In this document: piece by piece, positions 16,141-26,400 of the stretch
How positions within the stretch are numbered: position 1 is the stretch's first letter
Layout of the letters: each line of letters begins with the position of its first letter
Assembly (NCBI GenBank): GCA_022562915.1
Contig: JADFOJ010000038.1
Coordinates: 1-33,648, forward strand
Length of the DNA: 33,648 bases
Direction of reading: 5' to 3'
DNA from: Planctomycetota bacterium
Lineage (GTDB): Bacteria; Planctomycetota; Phycisphaerae; Phycisphaerales; SM1A02
Notes under the pieces: model-generated
Told to the model about the DNA's origin: nothing
Database searches by the model: none
Seen by the model: the letters and a program-made list of their open reading frames with translations, nothing else
Program-made: the position numbers and the translations under genes

Positions 16141-17583
16141 GTGAGCGGCAATGTCCCGAACGTGCTGATCATCGACGAGGACCGAATCCTGGCGGAGTCG
16201 ATCGCCGAGCTGCTCGGCCGCGACGGCTACGTGACCCGTACCGCCCCCAACGCGGAGCAGGCCCTGGAGATCCTTGCGGCCGGCCGCCAGGGCACCACCC
16301 CTGTTCAGTGGGCGATGGCCATTATCGACATGTCGCTCCCAGGCATGAGCGGGCTGGAACTCATCAAGACGTTGCGGCGCGAGCATCCGGACATCGTCTC
16401 GCTGGCGATCACGGGCTACCCGACTGTCGAGGCGGCGGTGCAGGTCATTCGCAGCGGCGCCATGGACTACCTGTCCAAGCCCATGGTCGACGACGAACTT
16501 CGGATCGCGGTGGAGAAGGGGATCCGGCAGCAGGCGCTGCTGGCGGACAACACGAGCTTGCGGCGGCAGCTCGACCAGCGGTACGGCCTGGACAACATCA
16601 TCGGGTCCGACCCGAGGATGCGTCGTGTCTATGACATCATCGAGGCGGTGGCGCCGAGCCGGACGACGGTCCTCATGACCGGCGAGTCGGGGACCGGCAA
16701 GTCGCTCGTCGCCCGCGCCACCCATCGCAACTCGCCCCGGTCGGACAAGCCGTTCGTGGAGATCTCCTGCGGCTCGATTCCGGAAACCCTTCTGGAGTCC
16801 GAACTGTTCGGGCACGTCAGGGGGTCGTTCACCGGGGCCCACGCGGACAAGACCGGCCGTTTCCTCGCCGCGCACACCGGGACGATCTTCCTCGACGAGA
16901 TCAACTGCGCGTCGCCCGGCATGCAGTTGAAACTGCTGCGCGTGCTGCAGGAGCGCTGCTTCGAGCCTGTCGGCAGCAACGAGACGATCGACGTGGACGT
17001 GCGCGTGATTCTCGCCACCAACCAGTCCCTCGAGGAGCTCGTCGCGGCGGGCGATTTCCGGCAGGACCTCTACTACCGGATCAACGTCGTGAGCATAGAG
17101 CTTCCGCCGTTGAGGGAACGCATCGGTGACATCCGCGTGCTCGCCGAGCACTTCCTGGAGACCAAGTCCGGCGAAGCCGGCCGGCAGATCACCGGCTTCA
17201 CGCCCGAGACGATGGAGGCCCTGCGGCGCTACCTGTGGCCTGGGAATGTCCGCGAACTGGAGAACGTCGTCGAGCGCGCGGTGGTGCTCTCACGCTCGAT
17301 GCAGATCGGTGTCGGAGACCTGCCCGCGCACGTGATCGACAACACCACGGGCTTGCTGCTGCCTCCGCATGCCCGGCCGGGATCCGGCGGGCCGTGGCGC
17401 GTGGATGCGGCGCTGCCGCTGCGCGTGGCGCTGGAGGAACCGGAGCGGCAGATCATTCTCGCGGCGCTGGAGGCCAACGACTGGAACCGGCAGAAGACCT
17501 CCGACCAGCTCGACATCAATCGCACCACGCTCTACAAGAAGATCAAGCAGTACGCGCTGGAGCAATACGGCCGGGCGGGCTGA
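16141..17583 (+). CDS. NtrC-family sigma-54-dependent response regulator
   Basis: 480 residues. Receiver domain about 6-125 with the acidic pair D12/D14, phosphoacceptor D63 (IIDMSLPGMSG) and K113 (LSKP). AAA+ domain about 152-380 with Walker A GESGTGKS (181-188), the sigma-54 contact loop GSFTGA (228-233, usually GAFTGA), Walker B TIFLDEI, and WPGNVREL. C-terminal Fis-type helix-turn-helix about 436-472 (ANDWNRQKTSDQLDINRTTLYKKI). It should open sigma-54 promoters when phosphorylated. No histidine kinase is adjacent. GTG 16141 is chosen because AGGAGA lies 8 nt upstream; an in-frame ATG at 16078 would add a non-conserved extension. Confidence 0.93.
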   Translation: MSGNVPNVLIIDEDRILAESIAELLGRDGYVTRTAPNAEQALEILAAGRQGTTPVQWAMAIIDMSLPGMSGLELIKTLRREHPDIVSLAITGYPTVEAAVQVIRSGAMDYLSKPMVDDELRIAVEKGIRQQALLADNTSLRRQLDQRYGLDNIIGSDPRMRRVYDIIEAVAPSRTTVLMTGESGTGKSLVARATHRNSPRSDKPFVEISCGSIPETLLESELFGHVRGSFTGAHADKTGRFLAAHTGTIFLDEINCASPGMQLKLLRVLQERCFEPVGSNETIDVDVRVILATNQSLEELVAAGDFRQDLYYRINVVSIELPPLRERIGDIRVLAEHFLETKSGEAGRQITGFTPETMEALRRYLWPGNVRELENVVERAVVLSRSMQIGVGDLPAHVIDNTTGLLLPPHARPGSGGPWRVDAALPLRVALEEPERQIILAALEANDWNRQKTSDQLDINRTTLYKKIKQYALEQYGRAG

Positions 17584-17590
17584 TGGTGAC

Positions 17591-17872
17591 CTACACATCC
17601 CCGTTCTTGACTATCGCCTTGTCCTCGTACGGGGCGACCCGGCGCCGGTAGAGTTCCAGCTTGACGGACTCCAGCGTGCCGATGATGTCGGCGTAGTTCG
17701 AATAGGACTCACCATCGGGCACGTCGACGCCCCAGGCCTTGCGGAGAATCCGGGTGACCACGTAGTTGGCGTGGCCCTTGCGGCGATCGGGCGCCTGTTC
17801 GGCGAGCGCGTCGGCGAGCTGATCGATGAACCCGTCGTACCTCGGGCGGTCGTCCTGTGGGATGTACGGCAT
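17591..17872 (-). CDS. Small conserved protein of unknown function, MPYI-type (DUF6899-like)
   Basis: 93 residues, soluble and mainly helical. The start MPYIPQDDRPRYDGFIDQLA and the middle KGHANYVVTRILRKAW, then a YSNYADIIGTLESVKLELYRRRVAPYE segment, resemble a widespread short family of uncharacterised proteins that I believe is DUF6899; I cannot check this. No catalytic motif is apparent. It lies 4 nt downstream of ftsI on the same strand and is therefore probably the last gene of the rsmH-LysM-ftsL-ftsI unit. It ends 8 nt from the converging NtrC-type gene, with no terminator visible between them. Confidence 0.75.
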   Translation of the reverse strand: MPYIPQDDRPRYDGFIDQLADALAEQAPDRRKGHANYVVTRILRKAWGVDVPDGESYSNYADIIGTLESVKLELYRRRVAPYEDKAIVKNGDV

Positions 17873-17876
17873 GGCC

Positions 17877-19598
17877 TCAGTCTACCGGCAGGGGGTGGTC
17901 CGGGATCACCGCCAGGTACGCCAGCGTCTCGTCGATCACGTCGCGGACGACCGGGCCCGCGACCCGGCCGCCCCAGTGACCGCGTGATCGATCGGGATCG
18001 TCGATGACGCACAGCACGACCACGCGGGGTTCGTGCAGCGGGGCCCCGGCGATGAAGCTGGAGACGTACCGGTCCTCGAAGTAGCCGCCGCCATCGGGCC
18101 GCGGCAGCTGGGCGGTCCCGGACTTGCCGAAGAGCCGGTATCGCTGCGATTGCGCGTGGCGGCCGGTTCCCTCGATCATCACCTCGGCGAGGATCTCGCG
18201 GACGAGGTCGGCCGTGGATGCGGAGCACACCTGCCGTACGAATCGGAAGCGCGGCACGTTCGCCCCGGCACCGGGCCCTGCCACGATGTGGACCGTCGGC
18301 AGCATTCCATGACGGGCGAATGCGCTGAAGGCGCGGACCATCTGGACGGGCGTGACGGCGATCTCGTGCCCGAAGGAGACCGACGACTGCGTGTAGTCGC
18401 TCCACCGCGAGGCGGGCGTGACCAGGCCGGCAGTCTCGCCGGGAATGCCGCAGCGGGTGCGCCGGCCGAAGCCGAACCGGGTGATCGCCTGCCGCATCTC
18501 GTCGTGGGTCATTCTCGCCGCCACGATGGCCATGCCCGTATTGAGCGACTGGACGAGTACGTTCCGCCAGCTCACCGGTCCGAGATAGTGCGAGTCCCGG
18601 ATCGACCGGCCGTAGGGCGTGCGGTACGGCCGGTCGACGGGGCAGGGGATGATCTCGGCCGGGTGCGCGCGGCCCAACTCGGTGGCGACCGCCCAGATGA
18701 ACGGCTTGAGCGTCGAGCCCGGCTCATACGGGTCGGTGACGCAGCGGTTGCGAGCCAGCCGGGCCGGGCCGGCCGGCTCGGCGAGCACATCGGTCAAGGC
18801 CAGGATGGCCCCGGAGATGCAGTCCAGCACCACGACCCGGCCCCCGCCGGCCTCGTACTCGTCCACCGCGCGACGCAGATGCCGTTCGGCGATCTCCTGC
18901 ACGACCAGATCGATGGTGAGCCGGACCTCGCGCCCGTCGGTGGCCGGCTCGTAGTCGTCCGGTTCGAACCACAACGTGCGATGCCGCACGTCGCGCAGGT
19001 AGCTGAGGCGACCCTGCCGGCCTGCAAGCATGCGGTCGAACGCGTGCTCGGATCCGCTGAGGCCGGTGTGCTCGAAACCCACCATGCCGACGACGCGGGC
19101 AGCCCGCTCGTGCTGGGGATAGTGCCGCACCTGTCGCGGCTGGAGGCCCACGCCCCGCAAGCCGGCGGTGCGTACCGCGGCGACCTGCCGGTCGTCGAGG
19201 AGGTCGTCGATCACCACGTATCGGGGCGCGCCGCCGGCGAGGATCTTCCGGTCGATCTCGTCCGGGGCGGCGCCGATCGCGGCGGCGAGGTCCACCGCGA
19301 TCGTCCGGATGTCCTGCACCTGCGTCGGATCGATGAAGAGCCGGTAACCGAGCGTGCTGGTCGCGAGCACGCGCCCCCGGGCATCCACGATGTCGCCGCG
19401 GCGTGCGGGCTCGGCCCGCGTGGAGATGGGCGGCGTCAACGCCGCGCGGAGCGAGGCATCGGGGCGCAGCTTGAGTTGCGCCACGCGTACCAGGATCAGG
19501 AGCAGTCCCGCGAGCATGCCCAGCACCAGGAGCCGCGACCACGCCGACACCCGGCTCGCCTGGGCCCTGCGCGTCTCGTCGAGAATGATTCGGCTCAC
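17877..19598 (-). CDS. ftsI: Penicillin-binding protein, FtsI/PBP2-3-like transpeptidase
   Basis: 573 residues, near the usual class B size. N-terminal cytoplasmic tail and membrane helix (about 22-41), pedestal domain with RRGDIVDARGRVLATS, then the transpeptidase domain. Catalytic motifs are intact: S295-T-L-K (YEPGSTLKPF), S351-L-N, and K492-S-G-T. It crosslinks septal peptidoglycan stems with a FtsW partner. GTG 19598 overlaps the ftsL stop by 4 nt, which decides the start against a longer frame. A presence of FtsI fits the Phycisphaerae side of the Planctomycetota, as many other planctomycetes lack much of the division cluster. Division versus sporulation-like or elongation PBP is set by the ftsL neighbour. 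Confidence 0.92.
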   Translation of the reverse strand: MSRIILDETRRAQASRVSAWSRLLVLGMLAGLLLILVRVAQLKLRPDASLRAALTPPISTRAEPARRGDIVDARGRVLATSTLGYRLFIDPTQVQDIRTIAVDLAAAIGAAPDEIDRKILAGGAPRYVVIDDLLDDRQVAAVRTAGLRGVGLQPRQVRHYPQHERAARVVGMVGFEHTGLSGSEHAFDRMLAGRQGRLSYLRDVRHRTLWFEPDDYEPATDGREVRLTIDLVVQEIAERHLRRAVDEYEAGGGRVVVLDCISGAILALTDVLAEPAGPARLARNRCVTDPYEPGSTLKPFIWAVATELGRAHPAEIIPCPVDRPYRTPYGRSIRDSHYLGPVSWRNVLVQSLNTGMAIVAARMTHDEMRQAITRFGFGRRTRCGIPGETAGLVTPASRWSDYTQSSVSFGHEIAVTPVQMVRAFSAFARHGMLPTVHIVAGPGAGANVPRFRFVRQVCSASTADLVREILAEVMIEGTGRHAQSQRYRLFGKSGTAQLPRPDGGGYFEDRYVSSFIAGAPLHEPRVVVLCVIDDPDRSRGHWGGRVAGPVVRDVIDETLAYLAVIPDHPLPVD

Positions 19599-19852
19599 AG
19601 TCGGTCGCGCCCGGGGAGCACGATCGGCGACCACTGGCCACCGATCTCGCCGATCGCCTCGCGGATTCGGTCCGGTTGCGATTCGATTGCGATGTCGCGG
19701 CGCAGCGTCCAGAACCGCTGTTGCTGCTTCAGGAGTTCCCGGTGGACCTGTGCCGTGCGATGCGCGGTGTCAAGGCGCTGCTGCCGGCTGACCAGCAAGG
19801 CGCACGCGGTCGCGGCCATGACCAGGATGACCAGCAGGAGCTTTGCGAACAT
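19595..19852 (-). CDS. ftsL: FtsL-like short membrane protein
   Basis: 85 residues. Short cytoplasmic start, one membrane helix (about 4-22), then a charged coiled-coil-like stretch (LDTAHRTAQVHRELLKQQQRFWTLRRDIA) and a small C-terminal tail. FtsL sequence is poorly conserved, so the call rests on topology, size and position immediately before ftsI, as in the classical division cluster. FtsL with FtsB and FtsQ would activate FtsWI at the septum. ATG 19852 follows the LysM gene stop by 3 nt. Its TGA overlaps the ftsI GTG. Confidence 0.72.
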   Translation of the reverse strand: MFAKLLLVILVMAATACALLVSRQQRLDTAHRTAQVHRELLKQQQRFWTLRRDIAIESQPDRIREAIGEIGGQWSPIVLPGRDRL

Positions 19853-19855
19853 GAA

Positions 19856-20275
19856 TCAGCCCGTCGGGACCTTGAGAACCGTTCCCACCCGGATGGCGTC
19901 GGGGTTGGCGATGGCGTCGCGGTTGAGTTCATACAACTGCCGCCACCGGCCGGCGGAGCCCATGATCCGCAGCGCGATCTCGCTCAGCGAGTCGCCCGGA
20001 CGGACCGTGTAGACGCCGGCGGCCGGGGGCTTGATCGGGGCAGCGAGCTGCGGCGGGGGCGGCTTCGCCGGCGGGCCGGGGCGCGGGCGGTCCGCTGTCT
20101 GCAGGTCCACGAACCGGGCAGGTCGGCGCACGGCGGGGCGGTGGTCGTCTACCGCGGGAAGCAGGTCCGCGGCCCGCTGCGTCTGCGCCTTGGACAGGTG
20201 GTCCGAGACGAGGATCCCCACGAAGAGCACGAGGGCGAAACCGACGACGAGAGCGACCTTGTTTTCAATCGTCAT
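19856..20275 (-). CDS. Membrane-anchored LysM-domain protein in the division cluster
   Basis: 139 residues. Cytoplasmic MTIENK, membrane helix (about 6-24), Pro/Arg-rich periplasmic linker (about 40-86), and one C-terminal LysM domain (88-137, YTVRPGDSLSEIALRIMGSAGRW ... LNRD ... VLKVP, written here in parts). LysM binds the N-acetylglucosamine backbone of peptidoglycan. It is inserted between rsmH and ftsL, a position not occupied in the classical cluster, so it may tether the division machinery to the wall. ATG 20275 is preferred to longer frames because it begins just before the membrane helix. About 111 nt separate it from rsmH. Confidence 0.82.
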   Translation of the reverse strand: MTIENKVALVVGFALVLFVGILVSDHLSKAQTQRAADLLPAVDDHRPAVRRPARFVDLQTADRPRPGPPAKPPPPQLAAPIKPPAAGVYTVRPGDSLSEIALRIMGSAGRWRQLYELNRDAIANPDAIRVGTVLKVPTG

Positions 20276-20386
20276 GGTCGTGGGTGTATGTCGGCAAAGA
20301 CCGTTCCGGGCCTGCGGTATTCGATTGACCGCGTTTGGGGCGCGGTTATCGCTGCCTGGCAACGGGATGGACCGGCAATTTTTGCG

Positions 20387-21307
20387 TCATGTCCGCAGCC
20401 GGACGGCCCGGAGCCTGGCCGATCGGGACCGGGGATTGCACCTCACCTCCTCGACACCGGCGGTGATCGGCCGGCGGGTGAGGCGTTCGGCGACGCCCCG
20501 CCGGTCGAGTTCGGCGAACGCGCGCTTCACCAGGCGGTCCTCCAGGCTGTGGAAGCTGATGATCGCGATCCGTGCGCCGGCGGTCAGCCAGCCGCCCTTG
20601 TCGGCGCGGTCCGCCGCCAGGGCGATGTGTTCCAGCAGGGCGCTCAGTGCGGTCAGCTCTTCGTTGACCGCGATCCGCAGCGCCATGAAGGTTCGCGTCG
20701 CGGGGTGCATCCGCGACGAGTGCGCGCGCGACCCGTACGCCTTCACGACGATCGCGGCGAGCTGCGCCGTCGTCTCGATCGGCTCGCCGGCCCTTGTTCG
20801 CACCACGTTTCGGGCGATGGTCCGCGCCAAAGGTTCCTCGCCGTAGAGCCGGATGAGGTCCTCGAGCTCCTGCTGCCCCATCGTGGCGAGCAGTTGCCGG
20901 GCCGTGCGGGGACCGTCGGGGTCGAACCGCATGTCCAGGGGGCCATCGCCGGCGAAGCTCAGGCCACGGCCCGGATCGGCCATCTGCCGGGAGCTGAAGC
21001 CCAGGTCGGCCAGCAGGGTGTCGGCCCGGAGGCCGAGCCGGGCCATGTGCAGCGGGACGCGCACGAAGTTGTCCCGGATCGCCACGAAGCGCGCCGGGGC
21101 ACCGTGGAGACGCTCCGCGGCGAACGCCAGCGCGGCAGGGTCGACGTCGAAGCCGACCACCGTGCCCTGGGGCCCCACCGGCTCGGCGAGCGCCACGGCA
21201 TGGCCGGCGTCTCCGACCGTACAATCCACCGCCACCCGGCCCGGCTGCGGATCGAGCAGGCGCAGCGTCTCGCCAAGCAGCACGGGAACGTGTCCGGGCC
21301 TGTCCAC
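20387..21307 (-). CDS. rsmH: 16S rRNA (cytosine-N4) methyltransferase RsmH/MraW
   Basis: About 306 residues. It methylates N4 of C1402 in 16S rRNA using S-adenosylmethionine. Visible: GHVPVLLGETLRLL at the N-terminus, DCTVGDAGHA (the usual motif is TxGxGGH; here one Gly is Ala), DVDPAAL, ADLGFSSRQMADPGRGLSF, and IISFHSLEDRLVKRAF with the conserved C-terminal CNPRSRSARLRAVR. No ATG lies near the expected start; GTG 21307 or GTG 21316 fit the family best, neither with a clear ribosome-binding site. It is the first gene of the reduced division cluster and mraZ is missing. Its 5' end is 22-31 nt from the divergent sppA start. Confidence 0.93.
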   Translation of the reverse strand: MDRPGHVPVLLGETLRLLDPQPGRVAVDCTVGDAGHAVALAEPVGPQGTVVGFDVDPAALAFAAERLHGAPARFVAIRDNFVRVPLHMARLGLRADTLLADLGFSSRQMADPGRGLSFAGDGPLDMRFDPDGPRTARQLLATMGQQELEDLIRLYGEEPLARTIARNVVRTRAGEPIETTAQLAAIVVKAYGSRAHSSRMHPATRTFMALRIAVNEELTALSALLEHIALAADRADKGGWLTAGARIAIISFHSLEDRLVKRAFAELDRRGVAERLTRRPITAGVEEVRCNPRSRSARLRAVRLRT

Positions 21308-21337
21308 GGCCGCCACGATATCGAGGAGGAACTCAAC

Positions 21338-22339
21338 GTGCCGTATCGAAACCTGCCGGTTCTGCTTGCCGTGGTGGTCGTGGTCCTGTCGGCGGGGTGC
21401 ACGCGATGGCGGTTCATCGTGGACGCGGTGCCGGTCGATGACGAACTCACCGAGACGGAGGTCCTGCGCGATGCGGGCGCCGGGTCCGGCTCGGCGAAAG
21501 TCGCGCTCATCGACGTGAAGGGGCTGATCGTCGACGCCGAGCGAGGGCGCATCCTGGGCCGCATCGAGAACCCGGTCTCCCGCCTGGCCGAGGGTCTCAA
21601 GCGAGCCGAGAACGATTCGAAGGTTCGCGCCGTGATCATTCGCGTCAACTCCCCCGGCGGGACGGTGACCGCCAGCGACATGATGTACCGCGAGGTCGTC
21701 ACGTTCAAGACGCGGTCGTCCAAGCCCGTCGTGATTCTCATGGGGGAGGTGGCGGCCTCCGGCGGGTATTACATCGCGTGCGCCGGCGACGAGATCATCG
21801 CCTACCCGACCACCGTGACGGGATCGATCGGGGTCATCATCCAGACGTTCAACTTCTCCGAAGGCATGGGCAAGATCGGCATCAGGGCCGACGCGATCAC
21901 CTCCGGGCCCAACAAGGCGACGGGGTCGCCGTTCCTGCCGATGTCGCGGGAGCACCGGGCGCTGCTGCAGGGCATCGTGGACGAGTTCTACGAGAATTTC
22001 GTCGCGATCGTGACGGAAAACCGCCCGGCGGTGTCCTCCGACGACCTGGCCTGGATCACCGACGGACGGGTGATCACCGGCCGCCGTGCGGTCGAGGTGG
22101 GGATCGTGGATCGCCTCGGCGACCTGCAGACCGCGCTGGACGCAGCAAAGGAGCGGGCGGGCGTGGACCGGGCAAGGCTCGTGAAGTATCACCACCCGAC
22201 GGACTACGTCGGCAGCCCCTATGCGACCGCCCCCATGCCGCCCGCGGGCGGGCAGGTGAACCTCCTGCAGCTGAACCTGGGGGCGTGGCCCGACCGGAGT
22301 GCGGGGTTCTACTACCTGTGGGACCCCGCGGCGTGGTGA
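21338..22339 (+). CDS. sppA: SppA-like S49 signal peptide peptidase, predicted lipoprotein
   Basis: 333 residues, the single-domain length. Serine/lysine-dyad protease that degrades cleaved signal peptides. The Ser141 motif is EVAASGGYYIA and the lysine is likely K193 (SGPNKATGSPF), both at family positions; NSPGGTVTASD and VTGSIGVI are also conserved. The N-terminus has a hydrophobic core ending LSAGC, so Cys21 looks lipidated instead of the usual single membrane helix. GTG 21338 with AGGAGGA 7 nt upstream decides the start. The C-terminal 60 residues are not conserved in my reading. It diverges from rsmH and converges on sucB. Confidence 0.92.
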   Translation: MPYRNLPVLLAVVVVVLSAGCTRWRFIVDAVPVDDELTETEVLRDAGAGSGSAKVALIDVKGLIVDAERGRILGRIENPVSRLAEGLKRAENDSKVRAVIIRVNSPGGTVTASDMMYREVVTFKTRSSKPVVILMGEVAASGGYYIACAGDEIIAYPTTVTGSIGVIIQTFNFSEGMGKIGIRADAITSGPNKATGSPFLPMSREHRALLQGIVDEFYENFVAIVTENRPAVSSDDLAWITDGRVITGRRAVEVGIVDRLGDLQTALDAAKERAGVDRARLVKYHHPTDYVGSPYATAPMPPAGGQVNLLQLNLGAWPDRSAGFYYLWDPAAW

Positions 22340-22372
22340 GCCGGAAAGAAAATAGACCGGGGGCGTAGTGAG

Positions 22373-23558
22373 CTACAGGTCGAACATCACCCGCTGCGGT
22401 TCCTCCAGGCACTGCCTGACATGCACCAGGAAGCCCACCGCCTGCTCGCCGTCGACGATCCGGTGGTCGTAGCTCAGTGCCAGGTACATCATCGGCCGTA
22501 GCGCGACCTGGCCGGGGTTGGCCGGGTCTTCGACCGGCCGGTTCTGTATGCGGTGCATGCCCAGGATACCGGACTGCGGCGGGTTGAGGATGGGCGTCGA
22601 CATCATCGAGCCGTACACGCCGCCGTTGGAGATGGTGAACGTGCCGCCGGTCATCTCGTCGAGCGTGAGCTTGCCGGCGCGGGCCCGGACGGCGAGGTCC
22701 ACGATGGCCTGCTCGATGCCGGCGAACGACAACGCCTCGGCGTTGCGGATCACGGGCACGACCAGGCCCTTGTCGGTGCCGATGGCGACGGACACGTCGA
22801 CGTAGTCGTGGTACTCCACCTCGTCACCGTCGATGTAGGCGTTGACGCGCTCGAATCGCTGCAGCGCCGAGCAGCACGCCTTGACGAAGAAGGACATGAA
22901 GCCGAGGCCGACACCGTGGCGCTCCTTGAACGCGTCCTTGTGCTGCTTTCGAAGATCGATGATCGCGGTCATGTCCGCCTCGTTGAAGGTCGTCAGCATG
23001 GCCGCCGTGTGCTGGGCGGCGACGAGGCGTTCGGCGATACGCAGGCGAAGCGTGCTGAGACGCTCTCGCCGCACCGGCCGCAGCGAAGGCGTTGGGGGCG
23101 CTGCCGGTGCTTCCGGTGCTGCCGGTGCTTCCGGTGCTGCCGGTGCTGCCGTCTCGCTTGCGGCCAGGACGTCCGACTTGGTCACCCGTCCCGACGGGCC
23201 GGTCCCCGAGATCCTCGCCACGTCGACGCCCTTGTCTGCGGCGAGTTTTCGAGCCACCGAGTTGATGCGCTGCTCGCTGTTGCCCGCAGCGGTCGCGGTG
23301 CTCGCCGCTGCGGGCGCCGTGTCGGGCCGGGCGGCCTCGGTGTCGATGGAGCCGACGACGTCCCCGACGTTCAGGGGCGAGCCCTCCGGAGCCCTCACGT
23401 CGAGTACGCCCGACTCCGGCGCGGGAATCTCCAGCGTGACCTTGTCCGACTCGATCTCGACGATGATCTCGTCCTTCTCGACCCAGTCGCCGGGACCGTG
23501 GTGCCACGGTCCCACGACCACCTCGGTGATCGATTCGCCGGGGCTGGGGATGGTGACG

Positions 23559-23569
<11 letters not shown>
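22373..23569 (-). CDS. sucB: 2-oxoglutarate dehydrogenase E2, dihydrolipoyl succinyltransferase
   Basis: 398 residues. Lipoyl domain about 1-78 with the lipoylated Lys in EIESDKVTLEIPAP; peripheral-subunit-binding domain about 105-140 (NSVARKLAADKGVDVARISGTG); Ala/Pro linker built from a short repeat; catalytic domain with SYDHRIVDGEQAV near the C-terminus, containing the active His. It passes succinyl to CoA in the TCA cycle. ATG 23569 with GGAG 8 nt upstream is used; it overlaps the 3' end of sucA by 11 nt, so the two should be coupled. The E3 dihydrolipoamide dehydrogenase gene is not in the window. Confidence 0.95.
23100..23150. repeat. Short tandem repeat in the sucB linker
   Basis: An 18-bp unit (GCTGCCGGTGCTTCCGGT) occurs twice exactly at 23100-23117 and 23118-23135 and then as a 15-bp variant to 23150. 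On the coding strand it encodes an Ala/Pro/Glu-rich swinging linker between the subunit-binding and catalytic domains of SucB. Copy number is likely to vary between strains without changing the frame. Confidence 0.85.
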
Positions 23570-26327
<2,758 letters not shown>

Positions 26328-26400
26328 GTCGCCCACATTCTAGGTTCCACGGTACGAATCGCCCCTATCGGTCCGCCATGAATCCGCCGTGACGGCTTTC

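Noticed and set aside
18950..18975. GGTTCGAACC resembling a tRNA T-loop
   Set aside because: It lies inside ftsI with no flanking acceptor or anticodon stems; no tRNA is present.
18033..20012. Long plus-strand frame opposite ftsI, ftsL and the LysM gene
   Set aside because: The minus-strand genes have intact catalytic motifs and coupled starts; the plus frame is a shadow.
22340..22372. Possible terminator between the converging sppA and sucB genes
   Set aside because: Only 33 nt with no inverted repeat or T run that I can see.
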